A DNA stretch of 49,919 nt from Lysobacteraceae bacterium (GTDB lineage Bacteria > Pseudomonadota > Gammaproteobacteria > Xanthomonadales > BQJN01). A model generated the notes under the pieces. The model saw only the letters and a program-made list of their open reading frames with translations. It did no database searches and had not been told where the DNA came from. The stretch spans positions 1-49,919 of the forward strand of contig BQJN01000023.1 of assembly GCA_021604725.1 (NCBI GenBank), in the 5' to 3' direction. The translations under genes and the position numbers were made by a program. This document shows positions 8,493 through 18,332 of the stretch, one piece after another (the first letter of the stretch is position 1; every line of letters starts with the position of its first letter).

Positions 8493-10382
8493 TCAGTCGC
8501 TAAACAAACGCCGCACCAGAAAACGGTTGGGGTGCATCGCCAACGCCAGATCCCGCTCCAGTGGCCAGGGATCACCCAGCATCTGACTTGCCAGCAGTTC
8601 AGCAGCCAGCGGAGCATACGTGTAGCCATGCGAACCAAGCCCGGCCAACACCCACTGATTGCTCAAATGGGCAGGCGCTGAGGGAAAGGCACCCCAGCGT
8701 TGGCCGTGGACCAGTTTGGCAAAGTCCACCGCAAAGCGACGCTCATCAGCCAGCGCTCCAGCTGCCGGCAGCCGATCCGGGCAATGTGCCCGCACCGCTG
8801 CGCGACCGCCCAGTACCTCATGGCTCAACATATCGGGCAAGGCCGACGCTAGCGCATCGATATTGAACCCATGGTCGGCCTCCGCCGTTGTCTGCTGATC
8901 GAACCACTGCTCAGGCCTTAAATGGTCGAATGTTGCTCCCACCTGAACCTGGTCACCGTTGGGGACGGCCAAACCGCCGTAAACGAGTACGCGCTGCAAG
9001 CCGGACAAAGCGCCTTTGCGGGCCAACATGGTGACCTGTCCGCGACGCGCGACCAATGGCAAATGGCACCCGGATGCTGCTGCCATCCCTATTCCAGTGC
9101 AGTGGATGGTTACTTTGCCCGATTCTGGCTTTATGTTGGCAGGCTGCACACTCAAGCCCCCACGCAGCCCCCGCAGCGTGTTGTCAGTGTGCAAACCAAG
9201 CCCGACACCCAGGAACAAACCACCGACCGGGCACTTTACCCCACTCAACGCTGTCGCCTCGTCGGCATCAATAGCACGCAACACAGACGTCGGCAGCTGC
9301 CAATTTTCGAGCAGACGCTGTTGTCGCTGCTGTTCTGTCGTCGAGCCGGCCAGCATCACTGCACCCTCTGTACAAATCGCTGCCTGGTCAATCGCACTAT
9401 AGATGTCATTGCCCATCAGGCCGGCTGCCATCGCTATGCGACCATTAAACACTGGCGTGGCTGGCAGCCTCGGCGCGACAGCTGCCACCGGATTGAGTGA
9501 GGCCGAGCGGTCGGGGCACCCATCATGGAGACTCACCTCGACACCACGCTGTGCCAACGCGTAAGCAACCGAGGACCCGGCAATACCTGCACCTGCCACC
9601 TCGATGGGCATGGACGGGCGGACTGGGAGTGGCTCGGGCGGCCTCAGCCACGGCGCTACTCGAGCGTCCTGATTGACCTGTTGCAAGGTGGCCGCCAGCA
9701 CTTCGCGTTTGCCCGGCCATCCCTTCCGTTTGCGTACCGCAAAACCCGCATCAGTCAGGTTTCGTCTCACCCAACCGGCCACGGTGAAGCTGGCCAGCTT
9801 ACATCCACGCTTGCCCAATCGGGCCAACTCGCTCATCACTGCCGGCGACCACATCGCCTCATTGACACGGGGGGCGAATCCGTCGAGATAGATGGCGTCG
9901 GCCCTGGCCTCCAGCTGAGACAGGCAATCGAGCACATCCCCATACATCAGGGTCAGACAAACCCCGTCACTCAGCCAGCGACGATGAAACCCGGGCACCG
10001 GTGGCGGCATGCGTTGAAGCCAGTCGGCTGCCAGATCAGTCAACTCAGCGTTGGCCTGCACGGCGCGCTTGATCTGCTCGACCGTCATCGGGTGTTTTTC
10101 GACTGATAGATAGTGCAGTTGTTGCTGCCCGGTCCTGAATTTCCGCCATGCCCGGCGGGTGACCAAAAAGTTCAGACCGGCACCAAAACCAGTCTCGACG
10201 ATGACGGTTCGCTTCTGAAACGCAGCCGGGAACTCGCAGCCGGCTACAAATACTTGCTCGGCCTCGGTAATGGCATCAGCACTGCAGTAGCGATCACCGT
10301 ACTCGGTCGAATACGGTACGCCGTCTTGCCAGTCGAGCTTTGCAGTGTGAATCGCACGGTAAGCTGGCAGTTTTCCGGTCAT
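8493..10382 (-). CDS. mnmC: Bifunctional tRNA wobble-uridine enzyme MnmC
   Basis: A 629-residue two-domain enzyme that completes mnm5(s2)U34 in tRNA. The N-terminal half (about 1-240) is the SAM-dependent methyltransferase, with VETGFGAGLNFLVT as the SAM-binding loop and DAIYLDGFAPRVNEAMWS as the catalytic region. The C-terminal half begins with a dinucleotide-binding motif (GAGIAGSSVAYALAQRG, near residue 262) and is the FAD-dependent oxidoreductase that removes the carboxymethyl group from cmnm5U. The C-terminal GSHGYTYAPLAAELLASQ is also typical. Its start overlaps the stop of the ELM1-like gene by four bases. It works downstream of MnmEG and alongside the sulfur relay also encoded here. 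Confidence 0.96.
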   Translation of the reverse strand: MTGKLPAYRAIHTAKLDWQDGVPYSTEYGDRYCSADAITEAEQVFVAGCEFPAAFQKRTVIVETGFGAGLNFLVTRRAWRKFRTGQQQLHYLSVEKHPMTVEQIKRAVQANAELTDLAADWLQRMPPPVPGFHRRWLSDGVCLTLMYGDVLDCLSQLEARADAIYLDGFAPRVNEAMWSPAVMSELARLGKRGCKLASFTVAGWVRRNLTDAGFAVRKRKGWPGKREVLAATLQQVNQDARVAPWLRPPEPLPVRPSMPIEVAGAGIAGSSVAYALAQRGVEVSLHDGCPDRSASLNPVAAVAPRLPATPVFNGRIAMAAGLMGNDIYSAIDQAAICTEGAVMLAGSTTEQQRQQRLLENWQLPTSVLRAIDADEATALSGVKCPVGGLFLGVGLGLHTDNTLRGLRGGLSVQPANIKPESGKVTIHCTGIGMAAASGCHLPLVARRGQVTMLARKGALSGLQRVLVYGGLAVPNGDQVQVGATFDHLRPEQWFDQQTTAEADHGFNIDALASALPDMLSHEVLGGRAAVRAHCPDRLPAAGALADERRFAVDFAKLVHGQRWGAFPSAPAHLSNQWVLAGLGSHGYTYAPLAAELLASQMLGDPWPLERDLALAMHPNRFLVRRLFSD

Positions 10383-11347
10383 TGCACAGCGAGCAAACGG
10401 TCGACCAGACGCTCCGTTTCGCGCATGGGTTTGATTGCTGACAACTGCAGCGGCTCGCTAATCGCTGTTAGGCGACCGTCCTTTTTGAGCGTTTGATGAA
10501 AGCGAGCAAACCTGCGGTGCGAGGTGGCAGGAACGTCGCAGTACACCGGCCGCCCGGTCGCCAAGGCCTCGCACACCATACTGACGCTATCGGGCGTGAC
10601 CACCAGAGCATCAGAAAGGGCCAGGATGCCCGCGTAAGGGTTGTCATTATCACCGTCAGCCTGAGGGTCAAACAGCTGAGCGCCCAGATCTGCCAGTCGC
10701 GGACGCAACCAGGCAGTCAGGTCAGGATCAGTCCTGCGAGAAACGGTTGCCAGCACTGAGGCCTTGCGCTGAACGGCCCAGTGCTCAATACGTCGCAAAG
10801 TGGTCGCGACGGTATTGGCATCAATGGTGAACGCGGAGTTGCTGCCACCGACCAGAAAGCCAATGACTGGACCGGAACCTGCCTGCAACTTTGGGCGCCA
10901 TGTGGCAGCGGCATCGCTTAACCACCGATCCGTGATCGGCGTTAGCGCGCCACAAAAAGTCAAAACGTTGCTGCCATCAATTTGATCATGCTCGGGCAAC
11001 AACAAGTGATCGAACTCATCTGCAATTAGCCCGGGATAGAGGATCTGATATGTCTGCATTTGTGGCCAGCGCCGCTTTAGCAGGCGACAGGCCAAAGCGG
11101 CACGTCGGCCTACCGTGATCAACATGTTTGGCGGCTGTTGCGGTAGCGGTGGCGCATACCAGACGCGGCGCTTGCAACCTGGAAGCAGGCGTGGTGCAAA
11201 GGTCTCGATCAGGCCAGTGACGTGGACCTCAAAAAATCGAGGTTGTGGGGTTGCAAGCCGCTCAGCCAGCGCCCGGGCCAGTGCTGTACCCTGTGACAAA
11301 TGGCCGGCCTTGCCATCGGAAACTACCCAAATTGGGCCATCGCTCAT
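10379..11347 (-). CDS. ELM1/GtrOC1 family putative glycosyltransferase
   Basis: A 322-residue protein with the start WVVSDGKAGHLSQGTALA and the later motifs IGFLVGGSNSAF, LVTPDSVSMVCEALATGRPVY and FHQTLKKDGR. This is the pattern of bacterial proteins annotated as mitochondrial fission ELM1 homologues, which have a GT-B-like fold; the GDSVSMVCEA-type block resembles a nucleotide-sugar site. Substrate and role in bacteria are not settled, and an envelope glycosylation role is plausible. It is coupled by four-base overlaps to both nhaA upstream and mnmC downstream. Confidence 0.8.
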   Translation of the reverse strand: MSDGPIWVVSDGKAGHLSQGTALARALAERLATPQPRFFEVHVTGLIETFAPRLLPGCKRRVWYAPPLPQQPPNMLITVGRRAALACRLLKRRWPQMQTYQILYPGLIADEFDHLLLPEHDQIDGSNVLTFCGALTPITDRWLSDAAATWRPKLQAGSGPVIGFLVGGSNSAFTIDANTVATTLRRIEHWAVQRKASVLATVSRRTDPDLTAWLRPRLADLGAQLFDPQADGDNDNPYAGILALSDALVVTPDSVSMVCEALATGRPVYCDVPATSHRRFARFHQTLKKDGRLTAISEPLQLSAIKPMRETERLVDRLLAVQ

Positions 11348-12528
11348 TGACTTTCGTCGGACGCCACTTTTGGCAACGAAAACCGCAGCACCAGATAGCC
11401 CAGCACCGCCGAAAGCACTGTCCCTACCAGAATGCCGAGGCGGTCACTTGCAATGTCGTGAGGGCTAATCTCAAAGGCCAGGCTGGAAATAAACAGGCTC
11501 ATGGTGAAGCCGATTCCGCTCAGCACCGAAACACCGTACAGGCTCATCCAGTTCACGCCTTTCGGGCGCTCCGCCAAACCGAGCCACACAACGACAGCCG
11601 CGAACAGGAACACGCCAACTTGCTTTCCGACAAACAGGCCGAGGGCAATTCCGAGTGGAACGGGCGCCAATAAAGTATCGACTGACAGTCCAGTCAGGTT
11701 GATACCGGCGTTGGCGAACGCAAATAACGGCAGTATGGCGAAGGCCACCGTAGGGTGCAGATTGTGCTCAAGCTCACGCAAGGGCGATCGGCCGTTTTCA
11801 TTCTGCGCACGCAAGGGAATAAAAAATGCAAGCACCACACCGGCCAATGTCGCGTGCACACCGGATTTCAGGACCGCAAGCCACAAGATCACACCGACAA
11901 ACAAGTAAGGTTCGACCTTGGTCACACCGCGATAATTCAACACCCAAAGAATGGGAACCGTAATCGCGGCAAATACCAAAGCGGTGACCGACAAGTCATC
12001 GGTATAGAACAGCGCAATGATGACAATCGCGCCGATATCATCGCCAATGGCCAAAGACACCAAAAACACTTTCAAGGCAATCGGCACACGGCTTCCCAGC
12101 AGCGCCAGAATGCCCAGCGCGAAGGCAATGTCGGTAGCCGCCGGAATGGCCCAGCCAGCCCGTGCCACTGGGTCGTCGTAGTTGAACCACAGATAGACCA
12201 GCGCTGGCACGATGATGCCGCCCAGCGCGGCTGCTACGGGCATAACGACCTTGCGCATGGAAGACAATTCGCCTTCCAAAATTTCTCCTTTCAGCTCCAT
12301 GCCAACGAGAAAAAAGAACACGGCCATCAAACCATCATTGATCCACAGCAACAAGGGCTTGGCCACTTCCAGGGACCCCACTTGCACGGCTACGGGAATG
12401 TTCAGAAACATCGCGTAGTAGCTGGCCAGCGGCGAGTTGGCGACAATTAGCGCAACCACCGTTGCCCCCATCAGCATCAGGCCACCAGCCGTCTCCAGCT
12501 TTAGAAATTCCTTGATTGTGTCGATCAT
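11344..12528 (-). CDS. nhaA: Na+/H+ antiporter NhaA
   Basis: A 394-residue inner-membrane antiporter that exports Na+ (and Li+) in exchange for protons and is active at alkaline pH. It has the NDGLMAVFFFLVGMELK segment, AGWAIPAATDIAFALG, and the ion-binding aspartate pair in AIGDDIGAIVIIALFY (the Asp163/Asp164 equivalents of the E. coli protein). About eleven to twelve membrane segments are apparent. Length matches the family. A possible -10 (TATGTT, minus strand, near 12556-12561) lies upstream. NhaA is common in organisms facing salt or alkaline conditions. Confidence 0.97.
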   Translation of the reverse strand: MIDTIKEFLKLETAGGLMLMGATVVALIVANSPLASYYAMFLNIPVAVQVGSLEVAKPLLLWINDGLMAVFFFLVGMELKGEILEGELSSMRKVVMPVAAALGGIIVPALVYLWFNYDDPVARAGWAIPAATDIAFALGILALLGSRVPIALKVFLVSLAIGDDIGAIVIIALFYTDDLSVTALVFAAITVPILWVLNYRGVTKVEPYLFVGVILWLAVLKSGVHATLAGVVLAFFIPLRAQNENGRSPLRELEHNLHPTVAFAILPLFAFANAGINLTGLSVDTLLAPVPLGIALGLFVGKQVGVFLFAAVVVWLGLAERPKGVNWMSLYGVSVLSGIGFTMSLFISSLAFEISPHDIASDRLGILVGTVLSAVLGYLVLRFSLPKVASDESQ

Positions 12529-12603
12529 GTTCTAACCGCCCTTGAAATTAGACATCAACATAGCAGATTGCTGCGTGTGGCAGAAAAACGGTGCCTTGGT
12601 CTG

Positions 12604-13806
12604 TTACTGCGTTTTCACCAGCACCCTGGCGAACTTGCGCTTTCCAACCTGCAGCACCACATGCGTGCCGTCGCTGAGTTTGACGCCAGATTCGACGCGT
12701 TCTCCGTCCAGTTTGACCGCGCCCTGTTTCAGCATCCGATTGGCCTCTGAACTGGATGGGCACAAGCCCGCCTCTTTCAGCACGTAAGCCAACGGCAGGG
12801 CCTCGCCGGTCCCGGTTACCGTTACCTCGTCGATGTCTTCAGGCATCTCACCCTGCCGAAAGCGGGCAATGAAGTTTTCGCGCGCCGCCGTCGCTGCCGC
12901 CGTGTCGTGGAACCGCGCCACCAACTCCTCGCCCAGCAAAAATTTCACATCACGCGGGTTCTTGCCTTCGGCAATGCTGATCTTGAAGCCCTCGATGTCC
13001 GACAGCGGCCGGAAGCTGAGCAGTTCGAAATAGCGCCACATCAGCTCATCAGACACCGACATCACCTTGCCGAAAATCTCATCCGGTGACTCGTCGATGC
13101 CAATGTAGTTGCCCAGGGACTTGGACATTTTCTGCACGCCATCGAGCCCTTCAAGCAGCGGCATGGTCAGTACGATCTGCGGGTCTTGCCCATACTGGCC
13201 TTGCAAATGGCGACCGACCAGCAGATTGAATTTTTGATCAGTCCCGCCGAGCTCCACGTCTGCTTTCAAAGCGACCGAATCGTAACCTTGAACCAGCGGA
13301 TACAGGAATTCATGGATGGCAATGGCCTGCTCGGACTTGTACCGCTTGGCAAAATCATCGCGCTCCAGCATGCGGGCCACCGTGTACTTGGCGGTCAGTT
13401 GCACCATGTCAGCAGAGCTCATCTGGCCCATCCAGCGCGAATTGAAGTCCACCGTGGTCAGTTCAGGATCAAGAATTTTGAATACCTGTTCCTTGTAGGT
13501 GGTGGCGTTTTCAAGAACTTGTTCGCGCGTTAGCGGTTGGCGGGTGACATTTTTGCCCGTGGGATCACCAATCATGCCGGTGAAGTCACCTATCAGGAAG
13601 ATGACCTCATGCCCCAACTGCTGAAATTGGCGCATCTTGTTGATAAGAACTGTGTGGCCCACGTGCAGGTCCGGCGCAGTCGGGTCAAATCCCGCCTTGA
13701 CTCGCAGCGGTTTTCCCTTCTTCAGCTTGCTTTCCAGCTCGTCCAGCTTGATCACTTCATCGGCGCCACGGCAAATGAGTTCTATCGCTTGGTTCAGATC
13801 AGACAT
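12604..13806 (-). CDS. tyrS: Tyrosyl-tRNA synthetase (TyrRS)
   Basis: A 400-residue class I synthetase. It has the [15 protein letters not shown] signature containing the HIGH-type motif (HVGH), the tyrosine pocket around [15 protein letters not shown], and the KMSKS motif in [16 protein letters not shown]-terminal S4-like RNA-binding domain follows ([18 protein letters not shown]). The early N-terminal insertion and sequence resemble the TyrRS form common in Pseudomonas and Xanthomonas rather than the E. coli form. I chose the ATG at 13806; the frame stays open to 13830. No T-box leader is visible. Confidence 0.97.
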   Translation of the reverse strand: MSDLNQAIELICRGADEVIKLDELESKLKKGKPLRVKAGFDPTAPDLHVGHTVLINKMRQFQQLGHEVIFLIGDFTGMIGDPTGKNVTRQPLTREQVLENATTYKEQVFKILDPELTTVDFNSRWMGQMSSADMVQLTAKYTVARMLERDDFAKRYKSEQAIAIHEFLYPLVQGYDSVALKADVELGGTDQKFNLLVGRHLQGQYGQDPQIVLTMPLLEGLDGVQKMSKSLGNYIGIDESPDEIFGKVMSVSDELMWRYFELLSFRPLSDIEGFKISIAEGKNPRDVKFLLGEELVARFHDTAAATAARENFIARFRQGEMPEDIDEVTVTGTGEALPLAYVLKEAGLCPSSSEANRMLKQGAVKLDGERVESGVKLSDGTHVVLQVGKRKFARVLVKTQ

Positions 13807-13896
13807 GTCGCTTCGATCACGTTTACGCAAAGCGCGACATTGTACCCCGTTGTCGATGTGTCGTGGGTCTGGACAGCAGCGCGATGTAAGGTGATC

Positions 13897-14283
13897 TTAA
13901 GCTACCAGCGACTGACTGAGATCGACCTCGGATGAAGCAACAGACCGATACGCGCAACAGTGTCCACCCGTGCTCGCCACATAGATCACCGAAAACCGAT
14001 GCGTGCCTAGCTCAAAGACGTCTCCACACATCAGTCGACGGCGCTCAAACACCCGTATGCCGTTGACCCGGGTTCCGTTGGCCGAACCTGCATCACACAA
14101 ATACAGTCGGCCCTGGCGGACAAAGACCAAAGCGTGCTTTCTGGACATCATCGCGTCCGCAACCTGCAAGGTGCTCCCTGGCCCTCGCCCTATGATGATT
14201 GGACAACGACCAACCGCCGTTGATTGGCCTGACTCCGAAACCACATGCCATTGGCCAGACCGCTGTGTTCGTCGATTCTGCAT
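13897..14283 (-). CDS. FHA domain protein
   Basis: A 128-residue protein that is essentially one forkhead-associated domain (about 10-105), which binds phosphothreonine peptides. The key FHA residues are visible: GR in IIIGRGPGSTLQV, the SRKH motif in MMSRKHALVF, and SANGTRVNG, the usual (S/T)xNG. A strong ribosome site (GAGGAAGGGCG) precedes the ATG. It lies between the sensor kinase gene and tyrS on the same strand. No Ser/Thr kinase is nearby, so its phosphoprotein partner is unknown. The cysteine pair in GGHCCAYRS is unusual but unexplained. Confidence 0.88.
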   Translation of the reverse strand: MQNRRTQRSGQWHVVSESGQSTAVGRCPIIIGRGPGSTLQVADAMMSRKHALVFVRQGRLYLCDAGSANGTRVNGIRVFERRRLMCGDVFELGTHRFSVIYVASTGGHCCAYRSVASSEVDLSQSLVA

Positions 14284-14410
14284 CGCCCTTCCTCTGTTGC
14301 TGATCAGCCAAAAAAACTGGCTCTGATAGCTAAAACGAGAAAATGGGCCAAACCCGACAAAAGGTTTGCTGGAAATACTCGCATGTGGGCGTCATGCCGA
14401 GTGCAACCGT

Positions 14411-17400
14411 TCAGGATTCGACGGGGTCCTGAACCCGCAAGCCTGCCATTGGAATGCTGACAACGAAGTGTGCGCCCTGCCCGCCTGTCGCGACGCATCG
14501 GATCGTGCCGTTGAACACCTGTGTGACCAGGTTGTAGACGATATGCATACCCAAGCCACTGCTACCCGACTTTCTCGCGGTAGTAACAAAAGGCTCGAAT
14601 ATATGCGCCCGTACCTCGTCAGAAATACCACAACCATTGTCGGTGTAATTGAGCAGGATACGGTCCGCACCGACATCCATCTTGATATGAATGCTGGGCT
14701 TTTCCACGCCAACAAAGGCATGCGTCGCTGAGTTGACTACAAGGTTCTGAATCAACTGGTAGACGGCGGCAGGGTCGGTTTGAATCGTTGCCGTGCCATT
14801 CATCTCCATCTCAAGCTTGATTCTGCTCTTGTACACCGGTTGCAGCGACAGCAATACATCGTTCATATAGTCGGCAAGGTCAAACGTTTTGCGTCGTTCG
14901 TGGCTCTGATCCACCGCAACTCGTTTGAAGCTCTTCACCAGATCGCTGGCTCGTTGCATGCTGCCAATGACAATCTTCAGCCCTTCCTCAAGCACACCGG
15001 CAAATCGCGCCAGATCAGGATCGTTGCGCAACCTTTCATAGACGGCATCGGACTTTTGCTGCAAGTGCGAGGCCGCGGTCAGAGTGATGCCCAATGGGGT
15101 GTTCAATTCGTGGGCGACACCGGACACCAGGTTGCCGAGCGCAGCCATTTTTTCCCTTTCCACCAGCAAATCCCTTGCGCTAGCCAACTCGCGTGTACGC
15201 TCTTGCACCTTCTCTTCCAGGCGTTGATTCAAATCTTCCAACGCCAGTAGCGCCTGCATCCGTTGATTGACGTTGCGACGTGTGCCCGCAATCAGTGTGG
15301 CCCGTTGGTCGGGATCGCGGCGCACGACCACACCACGGGCCTGAAACCACTGCCACTGGTCGCCGATCAGGCGTCGATACATCACTTCCAACGCATCCGT
15401 CTCGCCACGCGCATGGCGTTGCAGCTGCTCCAACGATGACTTGCGATCGTCGACATGCATTTTGTTCGCCAACTCATCGAGATCTTCGGGCTCAGAATCA
15501 ATGAAAGCGCCACGATCGCGGTCGTAGTAGGTCAGCGACACGGTATTGGCCATCGGGTCGTAATACCAAAGCTCGTCGCCGCTGCCCCATAGTGCCAGGC
15601 GCAAACGCTCTGCGCTTTCCTCCAGCGCCGTTTGTTGCCGCTGCTGTTCAGCCAACCTGGCCAAGCGTGAGCGTAGCGGCAGCCAAATCAGGATAGCCAG
15701 CAAGGCAATGTAGGCGACGACGGCCCAGGCACTTCGCCAAACGGGCGGTGGGGCATGTACCGAGAGCGCCGTCACGTCGCTCCACTCAATGCCATCAAAG
15801 CCGGCTTTCACTTCAAAGGTGTACTTGCCAGGCGTGACGTGGGTATAGGTAGCGCTACTGGCCCCGGCGGGCACATCGATCCAGTCCTGATCCAGTCCCA
15901 CCATGCGATAGGCATAGCGAATGTTCCGAATCTGGTCATATCGAGGCGAGCTAAACCGAATGGTCAACAGATAGTCTTCGGGATAGATGGTCAGGCGCTC
16001 GGAATAGGGCGGTGCGGCCAGCAGTCTCGGCTCTTCACCGCCTACTTGCGCCCGGCGGTTGAGCACCAGCACTTCGGTAATGGCCACCGACGGGATTGAC
16101 GTTGGAAGCTCATATTCGTCCGGCTCGACAACCAGCAAGCCTCGCCCGCCGAAATACAAACGACCGCTCCGGGCCTTGAAATAGGAGCCAATAAAGAAGC
16201 CATCCTCCTGCACCCCTTCGGCAACGCCAAAGTTGCGCACGGTTCCGTCCACGCCTACTCTTGAAATGCCGACTGCGGTACTCACCCAGAAGTTGCCGTC
16301 AGCATCTTCGAGAATTCCGCCTATCGAGTCAGATTGCAGCCCGCCAACTGTTTCCACCGCCAACACGGTACGGTGATCAGGGCTGAGGGTCACCTTGTTC
16401 AATCCTCCGCCCTGGGTGCCTACCCACAACACATCCTGGTCAGACTGCAGCTCCAGGGTTGATATTGAGCTGTGCGTCAACGGCTTCTCCGACTGCCGGT
16501 CAAGCACCAGCAACACCTGATCTTCGTCGATGCTGTAAAGCGCAAGGCCTCTGTCGGTCCCTACCCATATCAGGTCACCATCCAACATCGCTTCTGTGGC
16601 AGAGTCAGTGAGGAAGCCATCTTCGCTGCGCAATATCCACTGAATGTCCAGCGTTTCAACATCGAGGATGGCCAGTCCCTTGTTGCGTGTGGCAACAATC
16701 ATGCGGCCGCCGTCGATGCCGAGATAGTCAATCACCGAACCGCTCAATGGCTGACGGGCAGTGGTTTGATAAAGCCGCTCTTCAGGATCGATCGTTGCCA
16801 GCGTGCCGTCATTGGCGACCGACCATATCAAGCCTGTATTTCGATCAAGAGCCAAAACCCGACCCAATTCCGCAGTACCATCGGATTGCAGGTCCGCGTC
16901 GACTTGTACAGTCTCGAAGATGCCTTGCTGTTCATTCCAGCGAGCGACACCAATGCTGCGGTAGAAAGCAGACCAGATGCCACCCTGATGGTCTTCAACC
17001 ATCGATGCCACACTATTGTTGCCAGCGTAGCTAGGTTCATCTTCATTGCCCAACACACGAAACGGCGCCGCCTGCGCTGGCAGCATATTGATTCCAGCCA
17101 GCCAGGTGCCGACCCAGACATTGCCCTGATCATCCTCGTATATGGTGGAAATAAAATTTTGAGACAGGCTGTTTGGGTCATCCGGACGCGAAACGAAGTG
17201 CTCTAGCGCTTGTCCTGGCCCTTTCATCCGATAAAGACCGCGTGACGAGCCGATCCACAGTTGCTCCTTCGAATCGAACTCGAAATCAAACACGTCTGGC
17301 ACATCGGCTGCCTGACAATTGCCCGGCAGCCCGGTCCCCAGGTCCACACAACCGATGCCATCATCGGACCCGACCCACAGCACGGACCCATCCCAAACCT

Positions 17401-18049
17401 CGGTCACTGCGTGAACGTCGGTGGGTGTGGCAAGAACCTGTGTCAGCGTGACTTGGTCCGCGGTAGCATTGGCGCGCCACAACCCGCTGTTGGAGGTCAA
17501 AACCCATACCTGTTGTCGTTGATCGATGTAAAACCTTTGCATTTCGCCGGGGTTGCCAACCCGAACAGCCATGGCATTCTCGTCATTCAGATCCAGCAGC
17601 CACACACCCCTATCCTTGCTGCCGATCCACAGGCGATGTTTCGAATCGATGACCAGAGCGTTAATCCCTACATCCTGAACACCCTCACCCAGCGGGATTT
17701 GTTCAAACTCGTCGCTCATGGTATTGAACCGAATTAGACCGGCGTAGCGAGTGCCCAACCATAGCGTCCGGCCATCCGGGTCTCCGGCCAGGCTCATGAT
17801 GTAGTGGTCTTCCAAGCCCTTCGAGTTGGCGATTGAGTAGATGCGAAATTGATAACCGTCGAAACGGTTAAGTCCCTGTTGGGTGCAAAACCACATGAAA
17901 CCGTTTGGATCTTGCCAGGCACACAAAATTGAAGGCTGGGACAAGCCCTCGGCGATGCCGAAGTGCTGAAAACGCACGTCAGTTGCGGCATGCGCAACCG
18001 TCCCCATCAGTGACACACTGAACAGGATGATGAGCAATTGCCGTTTCAC
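14411..18049 (-). CDS. Propeller-type (Reg_prop) membrane sensor histidine kinase
   Basis: An about 1212-residue kinase. A signal peptide (KRQLLIILFSVSLMGTVAHA) precedes a large periplasmic beta-propeller region built of repeats such as LWIGSKDRGVWLLDLNDE and VWVGTWLAGINML (about 20-680). A Y_Y_Y domain (about 693-753), one membrane helix (about 771-790), a PAS fold (about 813-930) and HisKA with the phosphoacceptor in AHELNTPLG (about 978) follow. The C-terminal ATPase has an N box (QNLVVNSATHAF), DNGCGISDE and GSSGLGMHIV. No receiver domain is attached and no response regulator gene adjoins. The start is uncertain: I use GTG at 18049, which puts the signal peptide at the N-terminus; the frame is open to 18085. 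Confidence 0.93.
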   Translation of the reverse strand: MKRQLLIILFSVSLMGTVAHAATDVRFQHFGIAEGLSQPSILCAWQDPNGFMWFCTQQGLNRFDGYQFRIYSIANSKGLEDHYIMSLAGDPDGRTLWLGTRYAGLIRFNTMSDEFEQIPLGEGVQDVGINALVIDSKHRLWIGSKDRGVWLLDLNDENAMAVRVGNPGEMQRFYIDQRQQVWVLTSNSGLWRANATADQVTLTQVLATPTDVHAVTEVWDGSVLWVGSDDGIGCVDLGTGLPGNCQAADVPDVFDFEFDSKEQLWIGSSRGLYRMKGPGQALEHFVSRPDDPNSLSQNFISTIYEDDQGNVWVGTWLAGINMLPAQAAPFRVLGNEDEPSYAGNNSVASMVEDHQGGIWSAFYRSIGVARWNEQQGIFETVQVDADLQSDGTAELGRVLALDRNTGLIWSVANDGTLATIDPEERLYQTTARQPLSGSVIDYLGIDGGRMIVATRNKGLAILDVETLDIQWILRSEDGFLTDSATEAMLDGDLIWVGTDRGLALYSIDEDQVLLVLDRQSEKPLTHSSISTLELQSDQDVLWVGTQGGGLNKVTLSPDHRTVLAVETVGGLQSDSIGGILEDADGNFWVSTAVGISRVGVDGTVRNFGVAEGVQEDGFFIGSYFKARSGRLYFGGRGLLVVEPDEYELPTSIPSVAITEVLVLNRRAQVGGEEPRLLAAPPYSERLTIYPEDYLLTIRFSSPRYDQIRNIRYAYRMVGLDQDWIDVPAGASSATYTHVTPGKYTFEVKAGFDGIEWSDVTALSVHAPPPVWRSAWAVVAYIALLAILIWLPLRSRLARLAEQQRQQTALEESAERLRLALWGSGDELWYYDPMANTVSLTYYDRDRGAFIDSEPEDLDELANKMHVDDRKSSLEQLQRHARGETDALEVMYRRLIGDQWQWFQARGVVVRRDPDQRATLIAGTRRNVNQRMQALLALEDLNQRLEEKVQERTRELASARDLLVEREKMAALGNLVSGVAHELNTPLGITLTAASHLQQKSDAVYERLRNDPDLARFAGVLEEGLKIVIGSMQRASDLVKSFKRVAVDQSHERRKTFDLADYMNDVLLSLQPVYKSRIKLEMEMNGTATIQTDPAAVYQLIQNLVVNSATHAFVGVEKPSIHIKMDVGADRILLNYTDNGCGISDEVRAHIFEPFVTTARKSGSSGLGMHIVYNLVTQVFNGTIRCVATGGQGAHFVVSIPMAGLRVQDPVES

Positions 18050-18332
18050 GTTTTCAATCTCATAGCCCCTCAAAGTGCTTGTCACACGCTGTTGATCAAT
18101 CGACTGCTACAGCATCAATCAACCAGGGACGAGCCTTCAATAGGGTACACGAGCCAAAACCGCCGGTCGCAACACTGGCCAGGTTTGACCAAATGTTACG
18201 TTCTTGCCATTTTTTGCTTTTTTGTTTTTTAGATACGCACGACCCAACAGCGCAGCAAAAACCACGGACAAGCATGGTTGGCCAGCGCGCGCAAACGAGC
18301 CTTTAACTTCGCAGGCCGAGCCGGCTGGCATA

